Below, one piece after another: positions 40,453 to 49,588 of a stretch of DNA of 64,000 nt; position 1 is the first letter of the stretch, and every line of letters starts with the position of its first letter. Source of the DNA: a virus. Made by a program: the position numbers and the translations under genes. The DNA lies in the IMG/VR virus record IMGVR_UViG_3300017917_003637, positions 22,763-86,762 of that record; one strand, 5' to 3'. Below the pieces are notes generated by a model that saw only the letters and a list, made by a program, of their open reading frames with translations, had not been told where the DNA came from and did no database searches.

Positions 40453-41888
40453 TATAAAAACCCTTTAATCATTCTTAAGACATCTTGAGGAATACCTATA
40501 AGGCTCAACAATTGTTGTTTTTTATTTTCAAGTCTGTCAGTTATTTTAACTAGCGCGGCTTCGCCAGCTAGTTTTGTTATTTCTTTCATAGCCATTGACA
40601 TCAAAAATGTAACGACTAACGTAGTTACTTCTTTAAATAGACCAACAAATAACGCTTTATTTTGTTTTATAAAATCAACTGGTCCATTGTAATTAGCGTT
40701 TAAACCATATAGTATCTTATAATTCAATAAAAATATAACAACCACTTTAGGTGATAATATTGCATTAGAAACAGCCTTGATTAGCGATTTGACTAACTCT
40801 GTTAAAAAACCAGCTTTTATTGTTTGCTTGTCTTGAACGTTTGGGGTTTGGTCCGCTAGGTTATCCCCCATATTGTTTAAGCTTTCTTCTAAGGCATTTG
40901 CTTGGTCTGTAATGGTTTGTGACGTGTTTAGAGTCGCTGTTAAGTTTTCTAAATATTGAATTGGCATATTGGCATCAACAGTCGTTGATGTTCTAATTTT
41001 TATAATACCTTTTTTCCTATCATCAACTTGTGTTTGTATTTTTGCAATTTCTTCATTTGAAAATTCAAAATAGAAATTATCTAATTCGTTGTTAACAGCA
41101 GCATTTGTTAATTTATCTATAATCGCATTAACTTCAGCTTCTTTTTGTAATTGTTTTCTAGTTTTATTAAGTGAAAACGATATCGAACCAAAAATAGTAT
41201 CGATAATTCTGTTAACAATATCTTTAGCGTTTAATATCTCAATTGAATCTACAAAATCATTGTTAAAATCTAACAAAGACTTGTCGTCATAATTTGAATT
41301 TACGTTGAATATAAAGGAATTGTTAGCGTTACCAACACTGCTAGTTTCAAACCTAACATCTAACATGTTTTGACCATTCTTGTTTTTCCATGAATGTGTT
41401 GTTGGCCCGTTTTGAATAACACCGTATAAAAATGTGTTAAAATCTCTACTGGTTGTTAAATCTGGAGTTGTAATATCGTTGTACAACAAAGGTCCAGTTA
41501 CAGAATATGGGTCAACTTTAAGTAAATCAAAGAAGTCTATATTATCGACTTTAACAGCAACACCAGTACCTGTTGATTTTAAGAAACTAGGTATTGATGG
41601 GTTGGTACCACATGATAAGATACCCTTTAGTATGTTTTTGATAATTTTTTTTAACTCAACTTCTATCTTGGTTAAGTATTTAGTTAAAAATTCAACAACT
41701 TTTTTTATTAGCTCTTGTTGGCCAATCAAAGACTTTAACAAATCGGTTAAAAATAATATAGAATCACCACCATTATTTATAGATGGGTACGAAGAGTCTA
41801 AGCGGAATGTTGGCATTCCACTAGTTAGGGTTTTAGCCGCCCCTATTTCTCCAAAAACTTTTTGTTTTTTTGTCTTGATTCCAGCCAT
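40452..41888 (-). CDS. Large structural protein of the baseplate module
   Basis: A 478-residue protein. About 40-95 is an amphipathic, strongly hydrophobic helix pair (DSILFLTDLLKSLIGQQELIKKVVEFLTKYLTKI). About 115-215 is a mixed domain. About 350-460 contains two hydrophobic segments (NAILSPKVVVIFLLNYKILYG and LFKEVTTLVVTFLMSMAMKEIT) that could be membrane-active or buried. Both ends overlap neighbours by one base, so it is part of one translationally coupled set from 42277 to 38822. A tape-measure or hub role is possible, but it is shorter than usual tape measures. Confidence 0.6.
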   Translation of the reverse strand: MAGIKTKKQKVFGEIGAAKTLTSGMPTFRLDSSYPSINNGGDSILFLTDLLKSLIGQQELIKKVVEFLTKYLTKIEVELKKIIKNILKGILSCGTNPSIPSFLKSTGTGVAVKVDNIDFFDLLKVDPYSVTGPLLYNDITTPDLTTSRDFNTFLYGVIQNGPTTHSWKNKNGQNMLDVRFETSSVGNANNSFIFNVNSNYDDKSLLDFNNDFVDSIEILNAKDIVNRIIDTIFGSISFSLNKTRKQLQKEAEVNAIIDKLTNAAVNNELDNFYFEFSNEEIAKIQTQVDDRKKGIIKIRTSTTVDANMPIQYLENLTATLNTSQTITDQANALEESLNNMGDNLADQTPNVQDKQTIKAGFLTELVKSLIKAVSNAILSPKVVVIFLLNYKILYGLNANYNGPVDFIKQNKALFVGLFKEVTTLVVTFLMSMAMKEITKLAGEAALVKITDRLENKKQQLLSLIGIPQDVLRMIKGFL

Positions 41889-42277
41889 TATTCTTCTATT
41901 TCGTTGTCAATGTCTTGACCTTTTTTGAACATTTCTCTAATAGATTTAAAATCACTAAGAGACACCTTACCGTCACTTCTTTCAGCGATAGCGGCATTAG
42001 CGTCTCCTCGATTTTTAATTATATCACTTTGTAATTTAGCTATTTCAAGTTTTACTCTAATTGCAGAGTCTTTTACTTTAAGTAGATTACCTTTTTCTTT
42101 TGCTATTTTAGTCAAATCATCAACCCCGTCTGGGTTTGAACCAGTAGTAAGTTCGTTGATGGTTCTTTGAACATCGTTTATTTGTAAACAAGCATCATTA
42201 TACGTTTCTTGCATAAGACCTTCTAACGATTCATTGTCGTTTACTTTAACATCGTGTTTTCTTTTTCTTGCTGGCAT
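41888..42277 (-). CDS. Coiled-coil protein of the baseplate module
   Basis: A 129-residue helical protein with a basic N-terminus (PARKRKHDVKVND) and a long coiled coil in the second half (LLKVKDSAIRVKLEIAKLQSDI). It is preceded by an ATATTTATA element and is the first gene of the coupled - strand structural set. No family recognised. Confidence 0.6.
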   Translation of the reverse strand: MPARKRKHDVKVNDNESLEGLMQETYNDACLQINDVQRTINELTTGSNPDGVDDLTKIAKEKGNLLKVKDSAIRVKLEIAKLQSDIIKNRGDANAAIAERSDGKVSLSDFKSIREMFKKGQDIDNEIEE

Positions 42278-42292
42278 AGTTATTACTTTTAT

Positions 42293-42301
42293 TATAAATA
42301 T
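42293..42301 (-). promoter_or_regulatory. ATATTTATA element heading the baseplate operon
   Basis: On the - strand ATATTTATA followed by ATAAAAG, 15 bases before the ATG at 42277. It overlaps the end of the sigma-factor gene. Confidence 0.45.
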
Positions 42302-43030
42302 CTATAACCCTCTTTTTGTTAGTATTTCATACAAATCTTTAAATCTTTTCATAGCAATCCTTATGTCTTTGGTTGAAAGATTTGTATAATTTCTCATTGT
42401 TTCTAAAACAGAGTTTTTATTATATTTAGAACCACCGTCGAAACCTTCAAATGCGGTTTCCCAATTTTCGAGTATGTAAATCAAAGCATGGCCTACTTTT
42501 TTTTCATTCTCATTTAGTTTTTTTTTGGGTGGTAAGTTTTCATCATCCATTTCATCTTTAATATTACTAATTAAATTTAAAATGAAATCGTCCATAACAA
42601 AACTATCGTTATCAATCACGTATGTTAAATCTTGCCTTTCTTCAAAATCTGTCATCATATCCTCATATGATGCAGTTTGTTTTAAGTATTTTTCGTCTTT
42701 GATTAATAACCCTAAAATGTAGTTTTTACTTATGGTTCCAAAGTATGAATAAGCTTTTTTTCCTCTTCCAGCTTCAAATTTATGTACTTTTGTCATCAAG
42801 AAAGAAACGGTGTCACTATGAAGTTCTTCATAAGTTTCACCCTTTCTATATAACTTGTATCTCCTGATGATTGCTTCTATCATTTTATCCAATGGCGCTT
42901 TTAAGAACTCATTGAATATATTGTTCCTTTCGTTGGTGTCGTTGGATTCTAAAAATCTAATAACTGCTTCTTCTTCTTCGGGACCAAAATACATTTCGTT
43001 TTTTCTTTTGCGTCCTCGTCTAGTAGTCAT
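42302..43030 (-). CDS. gp55: Late transcription sigma factor (gp55-like)
   Basis: A 242-residue protein with a sigma region-2-like helical block at about 30-115: NNIFNEFLKAPLDKMIEAIIRRYKLY, then ETYEELHSDTVSFLMTKVHKFEAGRGKKAYSYFGTISKNYILGLL. The last motif is the usual core-binding and DNA-melting helix of phage T4-type sigma proteins. Region 4 is absent or replaced by a helical C-terminal part with YTNLSTKDIRIAMKRFKDLYE. gp55 directs host RNA polymerase to late promoters with only a -10-type element. That fits the short ATATTTAT(A/T) element recurring here, but the link is inference. It stands next to the structural operon. Confidence 0.8.
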   Translation of the reverse strand: MTTRRGRKRKNEMYFGPEEEEAVIRFLESNDTNERNNIFNEFLKAPLDKMIEAIIRRYKLYRKGETYEELHSDTVSFLMTKVHKFEAGRGKKAYSYFGTISKNYILGLLIKDEKYLKQTASYEDMMTDFEERQDLTYVIDNDSFVMDDFILNLISNIKDEMDDENLPPKKKLNENEKKVGHALIYILENWETAFEGFDGGSKYNKNSVLETMRNYTNLSTKDIRIAMKRFKDLYEILTKRGL

Positions 43031-43039
43031 TTATTAGAG

Positions 43040-43828
43040 TTATACTTCATACGTTATTTTTCTGTCATTAGCAAAATAATATTCCTTTTTAGCTGTTTGT
43101 AACCACCATTTAGCTTCAACTGGATTCATATTTTCTTTGTAATTCGCGAATAACGAATTAGGTCTCTGATTTACGTGTTTGTAACCAAATTTAGGTACTG
43201 TCATAACTTTAACATCTTTGAATGTAAGTCTAAGTAAGAACTCATAAATAAATGTTAACTTAATACTTGGTTTAAGTTTACCCATTTCTTCAAAAGTTGA
43301 TTTTTTAATAACCATACCATCAATGTTAAAGTTTTGGTAAGTTAACAAAGCATTGTTATCTAACACCCCTAGTTCGTCTGAGAAACTGTTAGCCCATACC
43401 GCTTCATTGGTAAACCCAATAAATTGACCTTGGGTATCAACATCAATTACAATAGGCATAAACAAGTCTACGTTAGGGTGAGCGGCTCTATATTCAATTA
43501 CGTTCTTAAACCAAATCTTTGCATATTCATCATCATACTCAAGCATTGAAATCCATTCAGATTTAGCAACAGACACACCATAATTAACTTGTGAACAAAA
43601 ATCTGTTTCACCATCATTTTCAGCCACAGTTACAATGTCTTTTATTTCACCAAAGTCTAATTTTTTAACATGCTTTGCAGCATCAGAACCCTTAGGTACT
43701 ACAATGATTAATTCATCTGGTCTTACAATTTGAAATTCAACACTTTTAATAGCATTGTCTAGAGATTTTTTTGTCACGTCATCTAATTCGTGTACAGGTA
43801 AGATTACTGATATATTACTTTTTTCCAT
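43040..43828 (-). CDS. Family-2-like glycosyltransferase
   Basis: A 262-residue GT-A fold protein. It opens with ISVILPVHELDDVTKKSLDNAIKSV, the nucleotide-binding strand and helix. It has a DXD-like EYDDE segment at about 97-101 and a later DGMVIKKSTFEEMGKL acceptor-side region. The layout is that of small GT2 enzymes that transfer sugars from UDP- or GDP-donors. It starts 5 bases after the stop of the next glycosyltransferase, so the pair is co-transcribed. Donor and acceptor are unknown. Confidence 0.8.
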   Translation of the reverse strand: MEKSNISVILPVHELDDVTKKSLDNAIKSVEFQIVRPDELIIVVPKGSDAAKHVKKLDFGEIKDIVTVAENDGETDFCSQVNYGVSVAKSEWISMLEYDDEYAKIWFKNVIEYRAAHPNVDLFMPIVIDVDTQGQFIGFTNEAVWANSFSDELGVLDNNALLTYQNFNIDGMVIKKSTFEEMGKLKPSIKLTFIYEFLLRLTFKDVKVMTVPKFGYKHVNQRPNSLFANYKENMNPVEAKWWLQTAKKEYYFANDRKITYEV

Positions 43829-43833
43829 ATTTA

Positions 43834-44982
43834 TTATACGTTTGTTGTTTCTTTTAGAGAATCTTCAAATTTCTCTAAAGTTATTTTTAATTCTGAAGTT
43901 CTATTTTCTATGATTGCATTATAAACATTAGTTGCAATTTGTTTTTGATTTTCCGCAGAATATTGACCTCTTGTTTCAGCCATACCTTCTAACAAATCAG
44001 ACGGTACCGCATCTTCCAACCAAATTTTTAAATAAGTTGCAATCAATTCAGGCATGTTTAATGTGGTATTGGTCCAAACACCGTTGTTTTTAACACTAAC
44101 TTCTCCGTTTGTTTCAACAGTTTCCATCCATTCTGGTAACATGTTAGGCATTTTACCAATTACTGGGGTGTTACATTCAATAGCTTCTAATGGGAATGTA
44201 CCGAAACCAGCTTGGTCATCAATCCATACTGCTAAACAACATTTTTCTAGTTCAGTAGCAAATTTTTCTCTAGGTAAGCCTCTTAATTCTTTAAAAGTAA
44301 CCCATTTGTAGATAGGGAATTGTAAATAGAATGATTTTGCCAATTTAGCCGCATCACCAGCGTTTCTAGTCAACACAGCAACAACTGGGATTTTAGGTTT
44401 ATTTGATGATTTAAAGTAAGAAGGGATAGATACTGGGACCACGTGAGTCATAACAGAAGGAAATAATGATTTAACATAGTTTGCTTGTTTTGTTGATGTT
44501 GTGATTACATCATTAAAGCCAAAATCAAAATCCCATCTCTTACCAATTGGTAACAGTTCTAACAAGTAATCATAACTTTGTGAAAAAACAATTTTTTTAC
44601 ATGGAAAACCTTTAACTTGGTCCATAATGTTTGAAAAGATTTCTGGGATAATAATGAAATCAGCTGGGGTAATCAATAGTTCTTGACCCTCAATAGATGC
44701 GTGTGGTAAATTAGCGTATTCTTCACCTAACCAATCAGCAATACCTTGTCCGTTTTCATCGCCTCTCAATTTGTAATCATTTTTTTCATGTAGGATACAT
44801 GCATTGTAGCCTAATTCATTTAAAATTTTCACATGTTCGTAGATATTTGCAATACCCGCTGTTGGGTTACCCTTGGTATCCAATGTGAAAAAGTACATTC
44901 TAAAGTTTTTGTTTTCTAAGTTCCCAATAACTTCTTTTAATTGGGAAATTTGTGTTTCAATTTGTTTTTTATTTTCTTCCAT
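43834..44982 (-). CDS. GT-B type glycosyltransferase-like protein
   Basis: A 382-residue protein with a short coiled-coil start (about 1-22) and then a Rossmann-like first domain (MYFFTLDTKGNPTAGIANIYEHVKILNELGYNACILHE). The second domain includes PVVAVLTRNAGDAAKLAKSFY and ends in the donor-binding motif AGFGTFPLEAIECNTPVIGKMPNMLPEW. This resembles the E-x7-E region of GT4 enzymes with one acidic residue retained. The coiled coil could mediate pairing with the neighbouring GT2. Substrates unknown. Confidence 0.78.
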   Translation of the reverse strand: MEENKKQIETQISQLKEVIGNLENKNFRMYFFTLDTKGNPTAGIANIYEHVKILNELGYNACILHEKNDYKLRGDENGQGIADWLGEEYANLPHASIEGQELLITPADFIIIPEIFSNIMDQVKGFPCKKIVFSQSYDYLLELLPIGKRWDFDFGFNDVITTSTKQANYVKSLFPSVMTHVVPVSIPSYFKSSNKPKIPVVAVLTRNAGDAAKLAKSFYLQFPIYKWVTFKELRGLPREKFATELEKCCLAVWIDDQAGFGTFPLEAIECNTPVIGKMPNMLPEWMETVETNGEVSVKNNGVWTNTTLNMPELIATYLKIWLEDAVPSDLLEGMAETRGQYSAENQKQIATNVYNAIIENRTSELKITLEKFEDSLKETTNV

Positions 44983-44995
44983 TTTAATTTTTATT

Positions 44996-45367
44996 TTATG
45001 ATGCTTCCACTAGTATTCCGTAGTGTATTAATGTGTTAAAAGCTATTTTATATGAGATACTCATCTTATCCAGTGCTCTATCTGAACCCAATTCTTCATC
45101 CATTTCATCGGTTTCGTTTAAAACAATATCAATCATTTCTCTAAACAATTCATATACCGTTTGTTGAATGTACATATCGCGCTCTCTTCTTGTTGTAACC
45201 ACCTCTGAAGTTATGGTTTTGTCTTTTTCGTCTTTAATTTCTTTAGTAACGGATTCAATAATTTCATTACCATTAGGATGGTCCATTCTAATAAGTTCAG
45301 TAAACTTATCAACGTCTAAATAATAGACAGAACCACCAAAATCTAACATACTATCATAATTCTTCAT
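44996..45367 (-). CDS. Unknown protein (123 aa)
   Basis: A 123-residue acidic helical protein. It begins with a strand pair (SMLDFGGSVYYLDVDKFTELIRM) and continues with a charged helix ending in ISYKIAFNTLIHYGILVEAS. It overlaps the upstream gene by 14 bases, which suggests translational coupling with the HAD-like protein. No family recognised. Confidence 0.6.
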   Translation of the reverse strand: MKNYDSMLDFGGSVYYLDVDKFTELIRMDHPNGNEIIESVTKEIKDEKDKTITSEVVTTRRERDMYIQQTVYELFREMIDIVLNETDEMDEELGSDRALDKMSISYKIAFNTLIHYGILVEAS

Positions 45368-45983
45368 AGGTTGTTGTTTTTGTGTTTAAAATACTATTTC
45401 TATAGTCTTCGTTATTTATAAAGTCTAATAATGAGTCAATTTCATAATCACCCTTAATATGAGTATTGTAAGGAGTTTTGACTCTTACGGATGTTTTACC
45501 GTTAGGTTTATTTGTTAACGCAACAGGGTTTGCTGTTATTAAAAAATCAGCGTCACCCCATTCATCTTCCATGTTTTTGACGAATCTAATTTTATCGACC
45601 AAGCAGCCAGTTTTAGATAAAAAGAAAAAGGTTGATGGGATACTCTTATCAATTTCGCGACTTACTAATTCAATTTCATGTTCTTCATCATCTTTAATAT
45701 CCATTAAAAAACGATTAAAATGAATCATAAGCCCATCTGACATCAAATCTGCATGACCAAAAATTTCTAGAGGTGCTTCTTTGTAAAGAAACGTGTTGAG
45801 TTTGTTGATGTCTTCAAACTCAAAATGGTCCATTAGATTAAGATTGGTCACATCGTGAATTTCCACTTCTTTATACTTCTTACCGTCTTTTTCTAATTCT
45901 GGTACAATGTATTTTTCATAAGTGTAAACGAATTGACCAATAAAATCTCGTAAAACCTCATTTATGCTAATAGCTATCTTCAT
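45354..45983 (-). CDS. HAD-like protein that lacks the catalytic aspartates
   Basis: A 209-residue protein. The opening MKIAISINEVLRDF aligns with the first motif of HAD phosphatases and 5'(3')-nucleotidases (KIxIDIDGVLxDF). Both aspartates are replaced (D to S, D to N), and so is the glycine. Later FFFLSKTGCLVDKIRFV, ADFLITANPVAL and VRVKTPYNTHI follow the order of HAD motifs II-IV in nucleotidase-like members. The protein is therefore probably a non-catalytic relative, perhaps binding a nucleotide or a partner. The assignment rests on motif order alone. Confidence 0.55.
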   Translation of the reverse strand: MKIAISINEVLRDFIGQFVYTYEKYIVPELEKDGKKYKEVEIHDVTNLNLMDHFEFEDINKLNTFLYKEAPLEIFGHADLMSDGLMIHFNRFLMDIKDDEEHEIELVSREIDKSIPSTFFFLSKTGCLVDKIRFVKNMEDEWGDADFLITANPVALTNKPNGKTSVRVKTPYNTHIKGDYEIDSLLDFINNEDYRNSILNTKTTTYEEL

Positions 45984-46028
45984 GTGCCCAATTTACGGAC
46001 TAAATATCTATAAGTAAAGTGAAAATGT

Positions 46029-46901
46029 TTATTTGCTAAAAAATTTTATAATTTTTTGAAAAAAAGATAATTTACCCTCGTTGATAATTTGAGATTTAGG
46101 TGGTGTTGGTTTGACCGTTTCAGTTTTTTTCTTGTAGTTTGGATGTTCAAACAATTTAACAAAGTATTTTGTAAGTCTGTGTCTAACAATATCTTCTTCC
46201 GCAAATTCTACTATTGATACACCTTCCTCTTGTGGCAATGATTTAATCATTTTAACAATTTCACCTAACGAACTATCTTCTTTTCGTTTTAAGTCAATTT
46301 GGTTAGTATCACCTAAGATTACAACTTTGGTGTTTTCTGAAAAACGTGTAAGAAGTGTTTTAGCGTTTCCATCGTTTACGTTTTGAAACTCATCAAAAAG
46401 TAAAATACAGTTTGGAATTGACCTACCTCTAACAGAACCGAAGACTTCCATCTTAATGTAACCAACTTCAATTAATTTTGTTGTTAATTCTTCACCAATA
46501 AGCGTATAAAAAGCGTCTAAGAAAGACATCATGATAAATTTAAGTTTATCACGCTCATCTCCTGGCAATGTACCTAAGTCTTCATCTTTTAATTGAACTA
46601 TTGATTTGACTAATTTGATGTCGTGGTATTTGTCTGGGTTTGTTTTAAGCAATAAAAGAGCCTCAGCAACACTAAGAAGAGTTTTACCAGTACCAGCTGG
46701 TCCAATACAAACAGTTACATCACCATTTTTAATTGATTGGGTAAGCCTTTTTTGAGTTTCATTCTTATGTTTCAAATCAATTTTGATTTGTGAGAGCAAG
46801 TCTTGTTTTTCGTTGATTTTAGATTCAACTTTTGAGTTAACTTTTTTAGTTTTTGTGGTTCTAGTAGAACCAGATTTTGTTGCTGCTACTCTTTTGGTCA
46901 T
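46029..46901 (-). CDS. phoH: PhoH-like ATPase
   Basis: A 290-residue PhoH-family protein. It has Walker A GPAGTGKT at 67-74, a typical LGTLPGDERDKL loop, Walker B CILLFDEFQN and the sensor VVILGDTNQIDL. PhoH proteins are common in T4-like and marine phages; they bind ATP and probably RNA, but their exact role is not settled. The N-terminal 55 residues are Lys/Thr-rich and the C-terminal 30 are basic. An upstream ATATTTATT element and the small gap to the fucose genes suggest separate expression. Confidence 0.93.
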   Translation of the reverse strand: MTKRVAATKSGSTRTTKTKKVNSKVESKINEKQDLLSQIKIDLKHKNETQKRLTQSIKNGDVTVCIGPAGTGKTLLSVAEALLLLKTNPDKYHDIKLVKSIVQLKDEDLGTLPGDERDKLKFIMMSFLDAFYTLIGEELTTKLIEVGYIKMEVFGSVRGRSIPNCILLFDEFQNVNDGNAKTLLTRFSENTKVVILGDTNQIDLKRKEDSSLGEIVKMIKSLPQEEGVSIVEFAEEDIVRHRLTKYFVKLFEHPNYKKKTETVKPTPPKSQIINEGKLSFFQKIIKFFSK

Positions 46902-46913
46902 ATATTTGTTTTT

Positions 46914-46923
46914 TAATAAATAT
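46914..46923 (-). promoter_or_regulatory. ATATTTATT element before phoH
   Basis: On the - strand GATATTTATT followed by AAAAAAC, 12 bases before the ATG at 46901. It overlaps the last codons of the fucose synthase gene. Confidence 0.4.
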
Positions 46924-46924
46924 C

Positions 46925-47860
46925 TTAATGTTTTATATTAGGATATGATTTTTCAAACCATTCAATTGTTTCTTTAATACCCACTTCAAAAGGCGTAAAT
47001 TTAAATTCTGGTAAATAACTTTTTATTTTTGAATTATCACTAGGTTTTCTATATTGACCATCTGGTTTACTGTTGTCAAACAAAACATTACCCTTAAAAT
47101 TCATTTCTTTTACAATTATGTCCACAACATTTTTTATTGATATTTCTTCCGAGGTTGATAAAATGATTGGTTCTGATTCGTTATAATTATCTAAAACCCA
47201 CAAAGCTAATTCTGCAACATCTTTTGAAAATATAAATTCTCTAAGTGGTTTACCTGAACCCCAAATAACCAAATCTGTTTTATTTTCTCTAGCCAAATAA
47301 CACTTATGTATTAATGATGGTATAACATGACCATTTTGTATGTTAAAATTGTCATTTGGGCCATAAATGTTTGTTGGGATTACCGAAGTATAGTTTAACC
47401 CGTATTGTTCTTTATACGCTCTTATTTGTACTTCAGCCATGCGCTTAGCATACGCGTATGCGTCATTAGAGGTGTGAGGCGCGCCTTGGTGTATTTTATT
47501 TTCTGTTAAAGGGTATTCTACGTTGTCTGGAAACACACATGTTGATAAAAACGCTACTAGTTTTTTAACACCGTGAGTTCTTGCTGATTCAATAACATTT
47601 GTATTCATCATGATATTATCATAAAAGAATTCACCCTTGTAATTCATGTTTCCACCAACACCACCAACTTTCGCAGCGCAATGAATAATTCGGTCGACAG
47701 CATGTTCTTTTTGTCTATCTTTATCGGTATAGAAACCAATAATCGAATCAACGGTTTTTTTATCTCTTAGGTCACCAACTTTTGATGTTATAGCGATGAT
47801 ATCACCTTTAAATTGTGAACCAACTAAACCGTTGGCGCCTGTAACTAATAATCTACCCAT
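46925..47860 (-). CDS. fcl: GDP-L-fucose synthase
   Basis: A 311-residue short-chain dehydrogenase of the GMER/WcaG type. It epimerises and reduces GDP-4-keto-6-deoxymannose to GDP-L-fucose with NADPH. The NADP site is GANGLVGSQ at 8-16. LSTCVFPDNVEYPLTE is the hallmark of this enzyme, and YAYAKRMAE gives the catalytic Tyr-x-x-x-Lys. The later GPNDNFNIQNGHVIPSLIHK is also typical. It directly follows the dehydratase gene (2 bases), so the two steps from GDP-mannose are encoded together. Confidence 0.94.
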   Translation of the reverse strand: MGRLLVTGANGLVGSQFKGDIIAITSKVGDLRDKKTVDSIIGFYTDKDRQKEHAVDRIIHCAAKVGGVGGNMNYKGEFFYDNIMMNTNVIESARTHGVKKLVAFLSTCVFPDNVEYPLTENKIHQGAPHTSNDAYAYAKRMAEVQIRAYKEQYGLNYTSVIPTNIYGPNDNFNIQNGHVIPSLIHKCYLARENKTDLVIWGSGKPLREFIFSKDVAELALWVLDNYNESEPIILSTSEEISIKNVVDIIVKEMNFKGNVLFDNSKPDGQYRKPSDNSKIKSYLPEFKFTPFEVGIKETIEWFEKSYPNIKH

Positions 47861-47862
47861 AA

Positions 47863-48840
47863 TTAACTTAATTTATTTAACCAATATTCTATCATTTCAT
47901 CTAACATAGTTTCGAAAGTATATTTTGGTTTCCAACCTAATACCGTTTTAGCTTTTGTAGCGTCACCTCGTAAAAAATGTAATTCTTCAGCTCTTTCGAA
48001 TTTTTTATCTGTTTTTACATAATCTGTAGGATTTAATTCTAGTTTATTAAAAACATACGATACTAAATCACTAACTTTTTTTGATTCACCAGTAGCTAAT
48101 ACGTAATCACTTGGTTTGTCTTGTTGTAACATAAGCCACATACCTTCAACATAATCTTTAGCGTGACCCCAATCTCTCATAGCGTTTAAATTACCCAATA
48201 CTAGCTCATTAGAGACCCCTAGTTTAATTTTTACAGCTTCAAGGACTACTTTGTTGGTCACGAAATTAATACCTCTCCTAGGGCTTTCATGGTTAAATAA
48301 AATCCCAGAACATATAAACATATCGTAAGCATTTCTGTAGTTATGACAAAGACTGTGAGCATAAAGTTTGCTACAACCGTATGGTGATACTGGTATCATC
48401 TTTGTTGTTTCCCTTTGAAAATAATCCTCATCACATTGATTACCATACATTTCTGAAGTCGCGGCGTGATATACCTTTGATTTAGGTGAAAATTTTCTAA
48501 CAGCTTCTAGTACAGCTAAAGTTCCACCAGCATTAACATCTAAAGTGTATTTTGGTAAGTCAAAACTGATTTGTACGTGACTTTGAGCGGCCAAATGATA
48601 TATTTCATCTGGTTTAATCTCATTTATAATCGATTCAACACTTATGGGGTCTGTAAGGTCCATATAGTGTAATGTTATTTTGTTTGATTCTCTTAGTTCT
48701 TCTATTCTAGTTGTTTGCGATTCTGGAACCGAATTTCTTCTAATAGTTCCATGGACAATATATCCCTTTTCAATTAAAAATTCCGCGATATAAGAAGCGT
48801 CTTGTCCGTTTGCTCCAAGTATTAAGGCTGTTTTATTCAT
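47863..48840 (-). CDS. gmd: GDP-mannose 4,6-dehydratase
   Basis: A 325-residue enzyme that converts host GDP-D-mannose to GDP-4-keto-6-deoxymannose. The nucleotide loop GANGQDASYIAEFLIEKGY is the GMD version. ATSEMYGNQ supplies the catalytic Thr/Glu, and SPYGCSKLYAH the Tyr-x-x-x-Lys. PRRGINFVTNK and WGHAKDYVEGMWLMLQ are family segments for GDP-mannose binding. The length is slightly below the bacterial norm of about 345-375. It overlaps the fucosyltransferase-like gene by 8 bases, showing coupled expression. Confidence 0.95.
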   Translation of the reverse strand: MNKTALILGANGQDASYIAEFLIEKGYIVHGTIRRNSVPESQTTRIEELRESNKITLHYMDLTDPISVESIINEIKPDEIYHLAAQSHVQISFDLPKYTLDVNAGGTLAVLEAVRKFSPKSKVYHAATSEMYGNQCDEDYFQRETTKMIPVSPYGCSKLYAHSLCHNYRNAYDMFICSGILFNHESPRRGINFVTNKVVLEAVKIKLGVSNELVLGNLNAMRDWGHAKDYVEGMWLMLQQDKPSDYVLATGESKKVSDLVSYVFNKLELNPTDYVKTDKKFERAEELHFLRGDATKAKTVLGWKPKYTFETMLDEMIEYWLNKLS

Positions 48841-49588
48841 ATTTAATAATTTTGTTACAATTTAATTTATAATTGGGTCCGACACATATTGGGTCCCAAT
48901 CGTATTTAAGTGATTTCCATTCTGGTAGAACAAACATATCTCCATGCCAAAACCTAGGTCGGTCATTATAGTAGATATTTTTTGCTTTACTTAAAAACCC
49001 AATCCACCAGCTAAAACTACCTTCACTTAATACCAAATTATTAAAATTTTTGGCAAAATCAATAGTTTCTAAAGGTGAGTTATTGTATATAGTTAAATTA
49101 AATTTGTTTGCTAGTTCTAAAACGTTTGGATGATTGGGTGTATCTGAAGTTATAAAACCACCTTTTGGGGATATTTTGTTTAACGCATCCGTATAATATT
49201 CAATAGGTAACATTTGTCTCTCACCATTTATATCCCCTATTCTATATGCAACAAATACTGAATCGCTTGGTTGATTAATATAGTTTAATGTAAATAAAGA
49301 TTTTATATCATGGCGATATTTCAAAATAAAATCTTTTAACTGATAATACCCAACAAATTTATAGTGAGCTGTCTCTATTTTGTCTGACTCTAAATATGTA
49401 ACCAAATTATTATCGTCTATTTCGATAATTTTATCGTTATGTTCGTAACCATTTATGACTGGTAGGTTAAAACAGTTTTCAACAATATTTGAGCTAATGT
49501 TCAACCCAAATTTTTTTGCAAAAATATATGCAGACACGTATTGAAATAGGTTATTACCTAATCTACCACTATAGTTTATTGAAACCAT
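48833..49588 (-). CDS. GT11-type alpha-1,2-fucosyltransferase-like protein
   Basis: A 251-residue protein. GRLGNNLFQYVSAYIFAKKFG at the N-terminus matches the GT11 opening (G-x-LGNQ-x-FQYA). VFVAYRIGDINGE corresponds to the GDP-fucose-binding H-x-R-R-G-D motif, with the His and first Arg changed. LSEGSFSWWIGFLSKA matches the S-x-FSWW motif. GT11 enzymes transfer fucose from GDP-fucose, which the two neighbouring genes would make. The altered binding motif leaves activity uncertain, but the context is strong support for a fucosyltransferase. It overlaps gmd by 8 bases and the next gene by one. Confidence 0.85.
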   Translation of the reverse strand: MVSINYSGRLGNNLFQYVSAYIFAKKFGLNISSNIVENCFNLPVINGYEHNDKIIEIDDNNLVTYLESDKIETAHYKFVGYYQLKDFILKYRHDIKSLFTLNYINQPSDSVFVAYRIGDINGERQMLPIEYYTDALNKISPKGGFITSDTPNHPNVLELANKFNLTIYNNSPLETIDFAKNFNNLVLSEGSFSWWIGFLSKAKNIYYNDRPRFWHGDMFVLPEWKSLKYDWDPICVGPNYKLNCNKIIKYE

